Assembly (NCBI GenBank): GCA_021818425.1 | Contig: JAKAEC010000004.1 | Location: forward strand, 1 to 64,000 | Direction: 5' to 3' | Source: Pseudomonadota bacterium | GTDB taxonomy: Bacteria; Pseudomonadota; Alphaproteobacteria; Acetobacterales; Acetobacteraceae | Length of the DNA: 64,000 nt | Shown: positions 45,312 through 53,819 of the stretch, piece after piece | Position numbering within the stretch: position 1 is the first letter of the stretch | How the letters are laid out: each line of letters starts with the position of its first letter | Program-made: the position numbers and the translations under genes | The notes under the pieces: generated by a model | Told to the model about the DNA's origin: nothing | Databases searched by the model: none | The model's input: only the letters and a program-made list of their open reading frames with translations

Positions 45312-45346
45312 CGGGCGGATGGGGCGACCCGCCGCCCGTTTTTTTG
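45312..45346 (+). terminator. Rho-independent terminator after efp
   Basis: CGGGCGG-...-CCGCCCG with an inner GGGG/CCC pairing, followed by seven Ts, 25 nt after the efp stop. Confidence 0.92.
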
Positions 45347-45364
45347 TCAGAGGATTGTTTCGCC

Positions 45365-46192
45365 ATGATGCCACGCCTTTCCGCGCATATGACGGTGATG
45401 CACAACGCCGCGAACAAGGCCGCAAAGCGCCTACTCCGCGATTTCATGGAAGTTGAGAACCTTCAGGTGTCGGTGAAGGGGCCGGGCGACTTCGTTAGCC
45501 AAGCAGATATGCGCGCCGAGCAGACACTGCGCGAGGAACTGGAAAAGGCCCGCCCCGGCTATGGCTTTCTGATGGAGGAAAGCGGCGCTTCTGGCTCGGA
45601 TAAATGGACTTGGCGCTGGGTTGTGGACCCATTAGACGGTACTACAAATTTCCTACACGGCATCCCGCATTGGGCCATCTCCATCGCACTCGAAAAACGC
45701 TTGACCGACGGTAGCAGCGAAATCAATGCCGCCGTGATCTACTCCCCAGTCAATGGCGAGATGTTCTGGGCAGAGAAGGGTATGGGCGCCTATCTCAACG
45801 ACAAGCGACTGCGCGTTTCCGCAAGACGCGATCTGCGCGAGGCGCTTTTCGCTACTGGCATTCCCTTTGCCGCCACCTCCTCAGGTAACCGCCTAGCCTT
45901 CGCCCGTACGCTGGGCGCGCTGATGCCCGCTACAGCTGGCGTCCGCCGCTTTGGCTCCGCAGCATTAGACCTAGCCTGGGTGGCGGCCGGACGTTACGAC
46001 GGTTATTGGGAAATGGGCATCAAACCTTGGGACATCGCGGCTGGCATGCTTATCGTGAGAGAAGCTGGCGGCTACGCCACCGATGGCGTTGGCCGGGACA
46101 ATATCGAAGAAGTGGTCGTGGCAGCCAACCCGCATCTCCATCCGAAGCTCCTGGAGGTGGTGCAGGACGGTCTGGCGGCCAGGCGGGGTTAA
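45365..46192 (+). CDS. suhB: Inositol-1-monophosphatase family protein
   Basis: 275 residues. The metal/phosphate motif WVVDPLDGTTNFLHGIPHW and the second motif WDIAAGMLIVREAGGYATD are clear. Mg-dependent phosphatase; SuhB homologues also act in rRNA antitermination. The track start (TTG 45344) lies in the T-run of the efp terminator, so ATG 45365 is preferred (AGAGGA 11 nt upstream). It lies 16 bp before the GTG of the OmpA-like gene. Confidence 0.92.
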   Translation: MMPRLSAHMTVMHNAANKAAKRLLRDFMEVENLQVSVKGPGDFVSQADMRAEQTLREELEKARPGYGFLMEESGASGSDKWTWRWVVDPLDGTTNFLHGIPHWAISIALEKRLTDGSSEINAAVIYSPVNGEMFWAEKGMGAYLNDKRLRVSARRDLREALFATGIPFAATSSGNRLAFARTLGALMPATAGVRRFGSAALDLAWVAAGRYDGYWEMGIKPWDIAAGMLIVREAGGYATDGVGRDNIEEVVVAANPHLHPKLLEVVQDGLAARRG

Positions 46193-46208
46193 GGCTAGGC
46201 TGCCGGGC

Positions 46209-46802
46209 GTGAAGACTTCGTACTGGCTGCCCTTCCTCGTCGCCCTCGTCCCGACTTGCGCCTACGCGCAAGTGACGGTGAATCCCGCCGCCCTACAGCA
46301 ATTGCAGGGTTTACCCCAGGCCACACCATCAGTCGGAAAGCAGTCCGCCTTAGCTAAGCCGGTTTTAGGCAAGCCAGCGGCGCATCCTTCGCTTCGCACC
46401 AGGCTGAAAGTGCTTTCACCTACGAAGCCAACTAAGCCGCCCCCGTCAGCAAAAGAACAAGCCGCGCCCGTACCGCCCCCCCCCGTGCCCGCCAAACCCG
46501 CGGCGTGGCCTGTCGCGCGCATCAAATTCGCCCCGGGCAAAGCGACGCTGCCCACCGGCGCCGCCGCTACGCTCAAGCCGTTTTGTACCTCGGGCACAGA
46601 GATTCAAATCGTCGCCCACGCACCGTCCGACCCATCCGACCCGTCCGGCGCGATGCGGCTTTCGCTAAATCGCGCATTCGCCATCCGCGATGCGCTGGCC
46701 GCCTGCGGCGTGCCCACACAGAATATCATCCCGCGCGCCGCTGGCAATGTGCCTGGCGCAGACGACAATGAAGCCCTTATCGGAGCGAGCGCCGCGCCAT
46801 GA
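46209..46802 (+). CDS. Secreted OmpA-like protein, accessory to MotA/MotB-like pair
   Basis: About 197 residues from GTG 46209: signal peptide (MKTSYWLPFLVALVPTCAYAQ), a Pro/Lys/Ala-rich linker (TKPTKPPPSAKEQAAPVPPPPVPAKP), then a short OmpA-C-like domain (IKFAPGKATLPTGAAATLKPF...LSLNRAFAIRDALAACGVPTQNIIPRAAG). The conserved peptidoglycan-binding Asp/Arg positions were only partly seen (LNRAFAIRDAL). The track start at 46083 is inside suhB. It overlaps the MotA-like gene by ATGA. Likely periplasmic partner of the two downstream proteins. Confidence 0.72.
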   Translation: MKTSYWLPFLVALVPTCAYAQVTVNPAALQQLQGLPQATPSVGKQSALAKPVLGKPAAHPSLRTRLKVLSPTKPTKPPPSAKEQAAPVPPPPVPAKPAAWPVARIKFAPGKATLPTGAAATLKPFCTSGTEIQIVAHAPSDPSDPSGAMRLSLNRAFAIRDALAACGVPTQNIIPRAAGNVPGADDNEALIGASAAP

Positions 46803-47938
46803 CCAAGCCGACCAGCTACCTTATCCGCATGATCCTGTTCTGCGTAGTGGTTTATGGTGGTGCGGCGGCGCTCTCGCCTACGCTGGCGCATTTCTTCATG
46901 GCCAATCCGGTCATCAACTCCGTTATATTTGCGGTTGAGATCTTCGGCGTATTCTGGAACATTCGGCAAGTGCAGAAACTCTACCCGGAGGCTGCCTGGG
47001 TGGAGGAATTCCGCCGTAACCGCCAGAAGCTGGTGGAGGCCACGCCGCCGGCGCTCCTTGCCCCTATGGCCCGCATGCTTCACGGCCGAGCGGATGGCGA
47101 GCGGCGGATCACCCTTTCCGGTCAGTCGATGCGTACTATTCTGGACGGCGTTTCCTCCCGGCTCGATGAATCCCGTGAACTTTCGCGCTACATCACCGGG
47201 GTAATGATCTTCCTCGGCTTGCTCGGCACCTTTTGGGGGCTATTACATACCGTCTCCTCTGTCGCGCAAGTCATCAACGGCATGAACCTCGCGGGCGGAG
47301 ATGTAAACGCGATGTTCGCGCAACTCAAATCTGGCCTCGCCAAACCTCTAGCTGGCATGGGCACGGCCTTCTCCGCCTCGATGTTCGGCCTTTCCGGCGC
47401 GCTGATCCTGGGCTTTCTAGATCTCACTGCCGGGCAAGCGATGAACCGTTTCTTCAATGAGCTAGAGGAATGGCTGGCCACCTTGACGCGACTTGGCACC
47501 GGCGCCCTCGGCGGTGACGGTGAGACCAGCGTGCCCGCCTATGTGCAGGCCCTGCTGGAACAAACCGCAGAGAACATGGAACAACTGCAACGCATGCTAG
47601 CCCGCGGCGAGGACAGCCGTGTTCAGGGCAACAACGCCCTGCGCGTCCTAACTGACCGCATGGCCGATCTCGGCGACACGCTGCGCCTACAGCATCAGCT
47701 GATGGAAAAAGTGGCCAGCGCGCAACTCTCGCTCTCCCCCGCCCTGACTAGACTGTCCGATGCACAGAACAGCGGCGACGATATCTCCCGTGCGCATCTG
47801 CGCAATATAGAACTACTGTTGAACCGTTTCATGACCGAGGCCGAACAGGCTCGCAACCAGGCCATCACGGATCTACGCGGCGACCTTCGTCTGCTCACGC
47901 GCACTCTTTCAACGAGGCTGGAGGAGCCGAGATCATGA
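46799..47938 (+). CDS. MotA/TolQ/ExbB-like proton-channel protein, non-flagellar
   Basis: 379 residues. Two hydrophobic N-terminal segments (about 8-50), a cytoplasmic stretch, then two helices (IFLGLLGTFWGLLHTVSSV and ASMFGLSGALILGFLDL) with the MotA/TolQ core LGLLGTFWGL. The C-terminal 150 residues are helical and probably coiled coil in the cytoplasm. No flagellar genes are nearby. It would form an ion channel with the MotB-like protein, to which it is joined by ATGA overlap. Confidence 0.82.
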   Translation: MTKPTSYLIRMILFCVVVYGGAAALSPTLAHFFMANPVINSVIFAVEIFGVFWNIRQVQKLYPEAAWVEEFRRNRQKLVEATPPALLAPMARMLHGRADGERRITLSGQSMRTILDGVSSRLDESRELSRYITGVMIFLGLLGTFWGLLHTVSSVAQVINGMNLAGGDVNAMFAQLKSGLAKPLAGMGTAFSASMFGLSGALILGFLDLTAGQAMNRFFNELEEWLATLTRLGTGALGGDGETSVPAYVQALLEQTAENMEQLQRMLARGEDSRVQGNNALRVLTDRMADLGDTLRLQHQLMEKVASAQLSLSPALTRLSDAQNSGDDISRAHLRNIELLLNRFMTEAEQARNQAITDLRGDLRLLTRTLSTRLEEPRS

Positions 47939-49053
47939 GTCGGCGGCGCAGCAACGGCGCCAACGGTCTGGAAGCTTGGCCAGGCTACGTCGATGCGCTT
48001 TCCACATTGCTCATGGTCACCATCTTTGTGCTACTGGTGTTTGTGCTGGCAGAAGCCTTTCTTTCCAGCGCTCTGACAGGATCGGACAATACGATCAGCC
48101 AGCTGAAGGAACAGGTTGCCGAGCTAACCAAAAGCCTCTCGATGGAAAGCTCGAAGGATGCCACCTTGTCGCAGGAACTGGCCGCACTAAATGCCCAACT
48201 AGCCGCTGCACAGACCGCGAATGCTAACCTCAGTCAGCAACTTTCCACTGCTAACTCAACTCTCTCGGGACTGCAGACAGCACAAACGTCCCTACAAAGC
48301 CAGCTTTCAAATGCCCAGGAGGCTCTAGCATCGGCCACCGGACGCATCGCAATTTTGCAGGCGCAAGCGCCCAACAACAGCGATCTGCAATCCAAGCTCA
48401 CCAACGCCCAAAAGCTAAACAAGCAGGATGCGGCGCAGATTGCACTGCTCAACCAACAGATGGCGGCCCTGCGCGCGCAACTTGCCGCGCTGCAAGTAGC
48501 ATTGGATGCAGCCAAGACCGCTGACACAAAGGACAAGGTGCAGATCACGGACCTTGGCAAGCAGCTCAACGAGGCGCTGGCCCGGAAAGTTGAAGAGTTG
48601 CAGAAATATCAGAGCGTATTTTTCAAGACGCTCAGCCAAAGCCTGCAAGGTGAGAAGAATATAAAAGTCGTGGGAGATCGTTTTGTATTCGAAAGCGACA
48701 TACTGTTTCCCGTGGATCAGGCCACTATCACCCCGGCGGGTAAGGCAGAGATTGGCCAGGTGGCAAGCGCCGTAAAGAAGATTGCCACTAAGATTCCGTC
48801 GAACGTCAACTGGGTACTTTCAGTAGACGGCTATGCCGATGCGCAACCGATCAAGGGCGGGCCGTATAAATCCAATTTTGACCTATCTGCCGCCCGCGCG
48901 CTAGCCGTACTGGATCTGCTTATCGCCGATGGAGTGCCAACAAACCGGCTGGTTACCTCTGCGATGGGTGCCAACGACCCCATCGCGACTGGCAATACCC
49001 CGGCGGACTATGCGCAAAACCGACGCATAGAATTCCGCCTCACAACGCCGTGA
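47935..49053 (+). CDS. MotB/OmpA-like peptidoglycan-binding protein, non-flagellar
   Basis: 372 residues. A single N-terminal helix WPGYVDALSTLLMVTIFVLLVFVLAEAFL keeps the Asp (about residue 20) that carries protons in MotB. A long coiled coil follows (about 50-220, QLKEQVAELTK..., NLSQQLSTANSTLSGLQ), then an OmpA-C domain (about 245-372, with VDGYADAQPI and NFDLSAARALAVLDLL and NRRIEFRL). The coiled coil is much longer than in flagellar MotB. It works with the MotA-like neighbour; the job of the pair is unknown. Confidence 0.84.
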   Translation: MSRRRSNGANGLEAWPGYVDALSTLLMVTIFVLLVFVLAEAFLSSALTGSDNTISQLKEQVAELTKSLSMESSKDATLSQELAALNAQLAAAQTANANLSQQLSTANSTLSGLQTAQTSLQSQLSNAQEALASATGRIAILQAQAPNNSDLQSKLTNAQKLNKQDAAQIALLNQQMAALRAQLAALQVALDAAKTADTKDKVQITDLGKQLNEALARKVEELQKYQSVFFKTLSQSLQGEKNIKVVGDRFVFESDILFPVDQATITPAGKAEIGQVASAVKKIATKIPSNVNWVLSVDGYADAQPIKGGPYKSNFDLSAARALAVLDLLIADGVPTNRLVTSAMGANDPIATGNTPADYAQNRRIEFRLTTP

Positions 49054-49610
49054 GCGAGGCTACTGTCATTCAGAAGGCGGCACTGCGACGTTTGATGCTC
49101 GCTCGGCGTGCAACCCAGAGCCCTATGCTAGGCAACACCCTAGCAAAACACGTCCTGGAAAGTGGCATCATTCCGAACGATGCGGTGGTCGGCGGTTTTT
49201 TCCCTATGCGCGGCGAAATCGACATCATGCCGCTGCTGCACGCGCTGCACGCGCGCGGTCACCGGTTGGCGCTTCCGGAAACCCTGCCACCAGGCAAGGC
49301 ACTACTCTTCCATGCATGGACACCTTCCACGCCCATGCGGCCTGGCCGGTACAAAACCCAATACCCTGACACGCCGCCCCTTGCCCCGAATTTCCTGCTC
49401 GTGCCGTTGCTTGCTTTCGACGCACGCGGCCATCGGCTGGGTTACGGTGGCGGTTACTACGACCGCACCCTCGCAAGGCTTCCAAACGCCTTCTGGCTGG
49501 GCTGCGCCTATGCGACGCAGGCGGTGGAATGCATCCCCACCGAACCAACAGATCTTCCTCTGCATGCGGTCGCCACCGAGATTGGCATCACCTGGGCACG
49601 ACAGGATTAA
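49050..49610 (+). CDS. 5-formyltetrahydrofolate cyclo-ligase
   Basis: 186 residues. ATP-dependent conversion of 5-formyl-THF to methenyl-THF. The family motif LGYGGGYYDRTLARL and GCAYATQ are present. GTG start overlapping the MotB-like stop (GTGA), so it is the last gene of that transcript, though its function is unrelated. Confidence 0.92.
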   Translation: MSEATVIQKAALRRLMLARRATQSPMLGNTLAKHVLESGIIPNDAVVGGFFPMRGEIDIMPLLHALHARGHRLALPETLPPGKALLFHAWTPSTPMRPGRYKTQYPDTPPLAPNFLLVPLLAFDARGHRLGYGGGYYDRTLARLPNAFWLGCAYATQAVECIPTEPTDLPLHAVATEIGITWARQD

Positions 49611-49735
49611 AAGCTCAGTTTCGGCAAACCGCCTCGCAAGCACAGCCCATATTCTGGCAAGAAATTTGAAACTTGCGGCCATACCACCCGGGGGCGCAGC
49701 ATACCGCTCTAATTAGGCGGATAAGGATCAGGATC

Positions 49736-50014
49736 ATGCCAAAACTTCTGGGGCCAGACGCACTCAAGACACTACCCGCGAACTGGCACCTGCGTCGGGA
49801 CAGGAAAGCCATCGTGCAGGATTTCACTTTCAAGACCTTCGCCGAGGCTTTCTCCTTCATGACACGCGTGGCGTTACTCGCGGAAAAGGTCGACCATCAT
49901 CCAGACTGGTCGAATTCCTACAACAAAGTCAGTATATCGCTTTCCTCGCATGATTCCGGCGGAGTAACACAAAAAGACGTGATGCTCGCTACGGCGATTA
50001 GTACTCTCATCTGA
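49736..50014 (+). CDS. Pterin-4a-carbinolamine dehydratase
   Basis: 92 residues from ATG 49736 (track begins 49673). The catalytic [20 protein letters not shown] is complete. Recycles the pterin cofactor of aromatic amino-acid hydroxylases; no such hydroxylase is in the window. AAGGATCAGGA precedes the start. Convergent with the Do-type protease gene. Confidence 0.93.
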   Translation: MPKLLGPDALKTLPANWHLRRDRKAIVQDFTFKTFAEAFSFMTRVALLAEKVDHHPDWSNSYNKVSISLSSHDSGGVTQKDVMLATAISTLI

Positions 50015-50027
50015 CTGCCACGACAGG

Positions 50028-51425
50028 TTATTTGGCAGGCTTCACCGGCACCCAGCGCGGCCCCGGATTACTGCCGTCCTGCATCGCTCCCGTGATCAGG
50101 AACACAGCTGGATCCGCGCCCAGCGCCTCGACCTGTTTGCGAACATCCTGAGCCGTGATCACGACTATTCCGTTCACCTGCCGGATTACATTCCCCGCCA
50201 CGATGCCAGCCTTTGCGGCCGGACCAGTGGCAGAGGTGATGGAAACGCCGTTGGCCGCCGGCTTGCCCGCCAACCCCAGGCCGTAGGCGCTCAGCGTCAC
50301 CGGGACGGGTGGCGGCGTCTGGCGCTCGGCAATGCTTTCATCCTGCGCGGGTGGAGGGACAGCGATGACGAGCTGCGCTTGCCGCGCCGTGCCGTTACGG
50401 ATGAAATCGACCTCCACACTTTGTCCCGCCTGATACTCGGCCGTGCGGATGACCAGCGCCCGCGAATTGGCGATCTTTAAGCCGCCCAGAGCAGTGATCA
50501 CATCTCCCGGCCGCAACACCGACGTGGCGGGCGAGTTTTGGAAAACAGCGCCAACAAGAACCCCTCTGGCATTGGGCAGTCTTAGAGCCGCCTGGATTTG
50601 CGGCGTGACTTCCTCGGTCCCTACGCCCAGCCAACCTCGCGTCATCTTGCCGCTATGCGCCAGCGCCTCGGCCACCGGCTCTGCCATGGCCGACGGGATA
50701 GAAAAGCCAATTCCGTCAGAGGTACCGTTGGGCGCATAGATCGCCGAGTTTACGCCGATCACCTGTCCTTTTAGATTGAATAGCGGACCGCCGGAATTGC
50801 CCTTGTTGATAGCGGCGTCCGTCTGGATGAAATCATCAAATTTGGTGTCGCCAATTTGCCGGTGCAGGGCGCTGACAATCCCTGCAGTGTTAGTGTTAGA
50901 CATGCCGAACGGGTTGCCAACGGCTAGCACCCAATCTCCCACGCGAAGTTTTGCGGAATCGCCGAATCGCAGAAAGGGCAACGGATGCCCGGCATCCACT
51001 TTCAACACCGCTAAGTCAGCATCTTCGTCACGCCCTGCGATGATGGCGGGGTAAACCGTGCCGTCCGGGAAGGTCACGGTTACGTTATTGGCACCGTTCA
51101 CCACATGGTTGTTGGTAAGAATGTAGCCAGAGGGATCGAATACGAAGCCAGAGCCCAAAGACTCGACGGTTTTAGGCGGCGGAACCACGGTACTTGCGGC
51201 GTCGCCAGGGGTGTCTGCGGTAGGATGAAAAACGCTGGCACGGTCCTTGCCGCTACCACCATCCAGCGGCGGGTTCTTCGGCGCAGGCGCCATGGCGGCG
51301 ATGCTGACCACGGCCGGCGCCACCTTGGCGGCAAGGGCCGCCATGGATGGAAGCAGCTCCGAGGCATTGGCCGCCGGTGCGGCAAGCAGTAACAGGACGG
51401 GAAGCACGCGCACCAAAATCTTCAT
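50028..51425 (-). CDS. Do/HtrA-family periplasmic serine protease
   Basis: About 465 residues: signal peptide (MKILVRVLPVLLLLAAPAANA), trypsin-like domain with the triad NNHVVNG (His), DADLAVLKV (Asp) and GNSGGPLF (Ser), then two PDZ domains (about 260-350 and 375-465). Degrades or refolds damaged periplasmic proteins. The track start at 51692 runs through the divergent ATPase gene; ATG 51425 begins the signal peptide. No good ribosome site is visible. Confidence 0.92.
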   Translation of the reverse strand: MKILVRVLPVLLLLAAPAANASELLPSMAALAAKVAPAVVSIAAMAPAPKNPPLDGGSGKDRASVFHPTADTPGDAASTVVPPPKTVESLGSGFVFDPSGYILTNNHVVNGANNVTVTFPDGTVYPAIIAGRDEDADLAVLKVDAGHPLPFLRFGDSAKLRVGDWVLAVGNPFGMSNTNTAGIVSALHRQIGDTKFDDFIQTDAAINKGNSGGPLFNLKGQVIGVNSAIYAPNGTSDGIGFSIPSAMAEPVAEALAHSGKMTRGWLGVGTEEVTPQIQAALRLPNARGVLVGAVFQNSPATSVLRPGDVITALGGLKIANSRALVIRTAEYQAGQSVEVDFIRNGTARQAQLVIAVPPPAQDESIAERQTPPPVPVTLSAYGLGLAGKPAANGVSITSATGPAAKAGIVAGNVIRQVNGIVVITAQDVRKQVEALGADPAVFLITGAMQDGSNPGPRWVPVKPAK

Positions 51426-51489
51426 GCGGCAAGAGTGGCCAGAGCCGACGATCTTCGCAAGAGGGGTAGAGTGGTCTATCTCACAATCC

Positions 51490-52506
51490 ATGACCGAAGC
51501 AGAGATTCGCGATGCCCTCGCCCCGTTCAATATTGGCCGCCGCATAGACGGCGTGCATGTCCAGGATGGCCTTGTACAGGTCAGCCTTCGCGCCACCCGT
51601 GAGGAAGCAGCGGCGCTTGAACCCTTGCGCCGAGATATCGAGGCCCGTTTGAAGGCCATGCCTGGAGTACAGTCCGCCGCTGTGGTACTCACCGCTCATT
51701 CCGGCCAGCCCGCTGCCCCCGCAGCACCGGTGCAGGAACCGCCATTACTGCCGGGCGTGAAGCATATTGTCGCGGTGGCATCAGGCAAGGGCGGCGTTGG
51801 CAAATCAACTGTCGCGGTGAACCTCGCCGTAGCCCTAGCACAGCGCGGGCTTGCCGTTGGCCTGCTGGACGCGGATATCTACGGCCCCTCTCTACCAAAA
51901 ATGCTCGGGCTGAGCTCCAGACCCGCCGTCCTGAACAACATGATGCAGCCACTCACCGCTTTTGGGATCAAGGCGATGTCCATTGGTTTCATGGTGCCGG
52001 AGGACAAGGCAATGGTCTGGCGCGGGCCGATGGTGATGGGCGCACTTAACCAGTTGCTTGGCCAAGTGAACTGGGGTGCACTAGATGTGCTAGTAGTGGA
52101 CATGCCGCCTGGCACCGGAGATGCACAGTTGACAATGGCACAGAAGGCTAAGCCCTCCGGTGCGGTTATCGTCTCTACCCCGCAGGACCTGGCCTTGATG
52201 GACGCACGGCGCGGCGTGCAGATGTTCAAACAGGTCGGCATCAACGTGCTCGGCGTGGTGGAGAACATGTCTTATTTCTGCTGCCCCAATTGTGGCCACC
52301 GCGCAGAGATTTTTGGTCACGGAGGGGCTAGAGCGGAGGCGCAGAAAATGGGCGTGCCATTCCTGGGCGAAGTGCCGCTAGAGCTTAGCGTTCGTGAGGC
52401 GGGGGATGTCGGCAAGCCGGTCACGGCGCTGGAGCCTGACAGCGCGGTGGCAGCGGGCTTCTGCCAAGTGGCCGAGGGCGTGGCCAAGGCCCTAGGGCTG
52501 CACTGA
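51490..52506 (+). CDS. apbC: Mrp/NBP35-family Fe-S cluster carrier ATPase
   Basis: 338 residues. An N-terminal MIP18-like domain (about 1-75, LVQVSLRATREEA) is followed by the P-loop ATPase with VASGKGGVGKST (deviant Walker A) and the C-terminal CxxC that carries the cluster, YFCCPNCGH. Delivers Fe-S clusters to targets. The start is ATG 51490; the longer track ORF crosses the protease gene. Divergent from the protease, 64 bp between starts. Confidence 0.94.
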   Translation: MTEAEIRDALAPFNIGRRIDGVHVQDGLVQVSLRATREEAAALEPLRRDIEARLKAMPGVQSAAVVLTAHSGQPAAPAAPVQEPPLLPGVKHIVAVASGKGGVGKSTVAVNLAVALAQRGLAVGLLDADIYGPSLPKMLGLSSRPAVLNNMMQPLTAFGIKAMSIGFMVPEDKAMVWRGPMVMGALNQLLGQVNWGALDVLVVDMPPGTGDAQLTMAQKAKPSGAVIVSTPQDLALMDARRGVQMFKQVGINVLGVVENMSYFCCPNCGHRAEIFGHGGARAEAQKMGVPFLGEVPLELSVREAGDVGKPVTALEPDSAVAAGFCQVAEGVAKALGLH

Positions 52507-52514
52507 ATATTTTC

Positions 52515-52961
52515 ATGATGAGTGAGATAGGCTTCTACCACCTTACCCGCACTGATGTTGCCGCGGCGCTGCCAACACTTCTGGGGCGTACCCTGGCAGC
52601 GGGTGAAAAGGCGGTGGTGGTATGTGCCGATGAACGCCAGATGGAGGCGCTGGATAATGCGCTCTGGCAATGCCAAAGTCCTGACTGGCTGCCCCACGGC
52701 ACTGCCCAAACTCCTCACCCCGAATGGCAACCAATTTATTTGACGACGGCACCAAAAAACCCCGCAGGAGCGCGCTTCCTGTTCCGCACAGGCGGCGTGG
52801 AAACGCCACCCGAGCCCTACACGCGCGTGTTCGACCTGTTCGACGGCAACAGCGAGGCAGAAACCCTCGCTGCCCGACAGCGCTGGCGCGTTGCCAAGGA
52901 GGCGGGCCACAGTCTTACTTATTGGAAACAAGAAAACAGTGGCTGGGTGAAGGCTGGGTAA
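52515..52961 (+). CDS. holC: DNA polymerase III chi subunit
   Basis: 148 residues. IGFYHLTRTDVAAALPTLLGRTLAAGEKAVV and the SPDWLPHG motif are typical of HolC, which links the clamp loader to SSB. The conserved VFDLFDGNSEAE region is intact. Lies 8 bp after apbC. Confidence 0.93.
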   Translation: MMSEIGFYHLTRTDVAAALPTLLGRTLAAGEKAVVVCADERQMEALDNALWQCQSPDWLPHGTAQTPHPEWQPIYLTTAPKNPAGARFLFRTGGVETPPEPYTRVFDLFDGNSEAETLAARQRWRVAKEAGHSLTYWKQENSGWVKAG

Positions 52962-53312
52962 TCAGTGGCCCGGTCGCACAATTTTCTGCCATCCGCATGT
53001 TTGGAAATGCCGCGCACTGTATGAGTGCCGCCCGCTGCATGGACAGCTTAAGCACTGAATGGTTCTGGAGATGCACCCATCCCCAGATCATGGCCAAGGG
53101 CAACCGAGCGCTCGGCTTCCGTGGCTGACGACCCAGCAATACAGCGCCGAGGAGATTCCAGCAGCGTGGATAGATGCTACACGCAACCACATGCAGTTGG
53201 GCAGGAATCTGCCCCCCACAAGACACCCGTCGCGCCGCTCGCTGGATTTCCGGCGGACGGCCGAGTTTGTTATTGCAGATAAGCCGCCATACCGGCCAAA
53301 GGTAGGCGGACC
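52962..53312. other. Intergenic region, no gene recognised
   Basis: About 350 bp between holC and the convergent thioesterase gene. Several frames are open (for example plus 53059-53316, minus 52915-53511), but none has a ribosome site, known motif or plausible composition. It may be decayed coding sequence. Confidence 0.5.
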
Positions 53313-53819
53313 TTAACCCGCGAAAGCGCTTTCCACTTCGGCCCACTCCTTCGTCCAAGACGGCGGGTCCTGCTGCGGCACGGCGTTCAGTACCGTCGTT
53401 GGTGGAACCAGTCGGCCCTCCTTTGTAAACGCCGCGCGAACCACGGCCCCGCAAGCCACTCCTTCGGGAACGCTGAATACTTGTTGCACGTAAATCCAGC
53501 GTTCGTCCCAACCAAGCACGTTGGTTGCCAAACTAAAACGCACGAAGGGCGCAACCGGCCGACGAAAGCGTAATGCCGCGCCGCCTAACACCATCCCCAG
53601 CTTCTGCCGGTGCATCTGCCGCCATACGCCGGAACGCAGAAGCATGTCCACACGACCCAGATCCATCAGCGCCAGATAACGTGAATTGGTCATGTGTAGG
53701 TTCAGGTCCAAATCAAGCGGCCAGACCCGAAAGCTGAGAGCGAACACCTCATTCACCCCCAGCTTCGGCCGCCGCCAAGCGCCCAAAATAACGCTCAGAA
53801 GCCGGAAAATGAGGTTCAT
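53313..53819 (-). CDS. Acyl-CoA thioesterase-like protein (hotdog fold)
   Basis: 168 residues. An N-terminal hydrophobic stretch is followed by the hotdog core VWPLDLDLNLHMTNSRYLALMDLGRVDMLL, where the LNLHMTNSRY segment matches the 4HBT_2 group. Probably hydrolyses acyl-CoA. It is translationally coupled (ATGA) to the acyl-CoA ligase gene, so a joint role in acyl-chain activation and release is likely. Confidence 0.82.
   Translation of the reverse strand: MNLIFRLLSVILGAWRRPKLGVNEVFALSFRVWPLDLDLNLHMTNSRYLALMDLGRVDMLLRSGVWRQMHRQKLGMVLGGAALRFRRPVAPFVRFSLATNVLGWDERWIYVQQVFSVPEGVACGAVVRAAFTKEGRLVPPTTVLNAVPQQDPPSWTKEWAEVESAFAG

Noticed and set aside
46799-49053. ZorA/ZorB of a Zorya anti-phage system
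   Set aside because: The channel and peptidoglycan parts look alike in outline, but no ZorC, ZorD or ZorE gene is adjacent; the neighbours are suhB and a folate enzyme.
52915-53511. 198-residue minus-strand ORF
   Set aside because: Overlaps holC and the thioesterase gene; low-complexity basic translation without motif.
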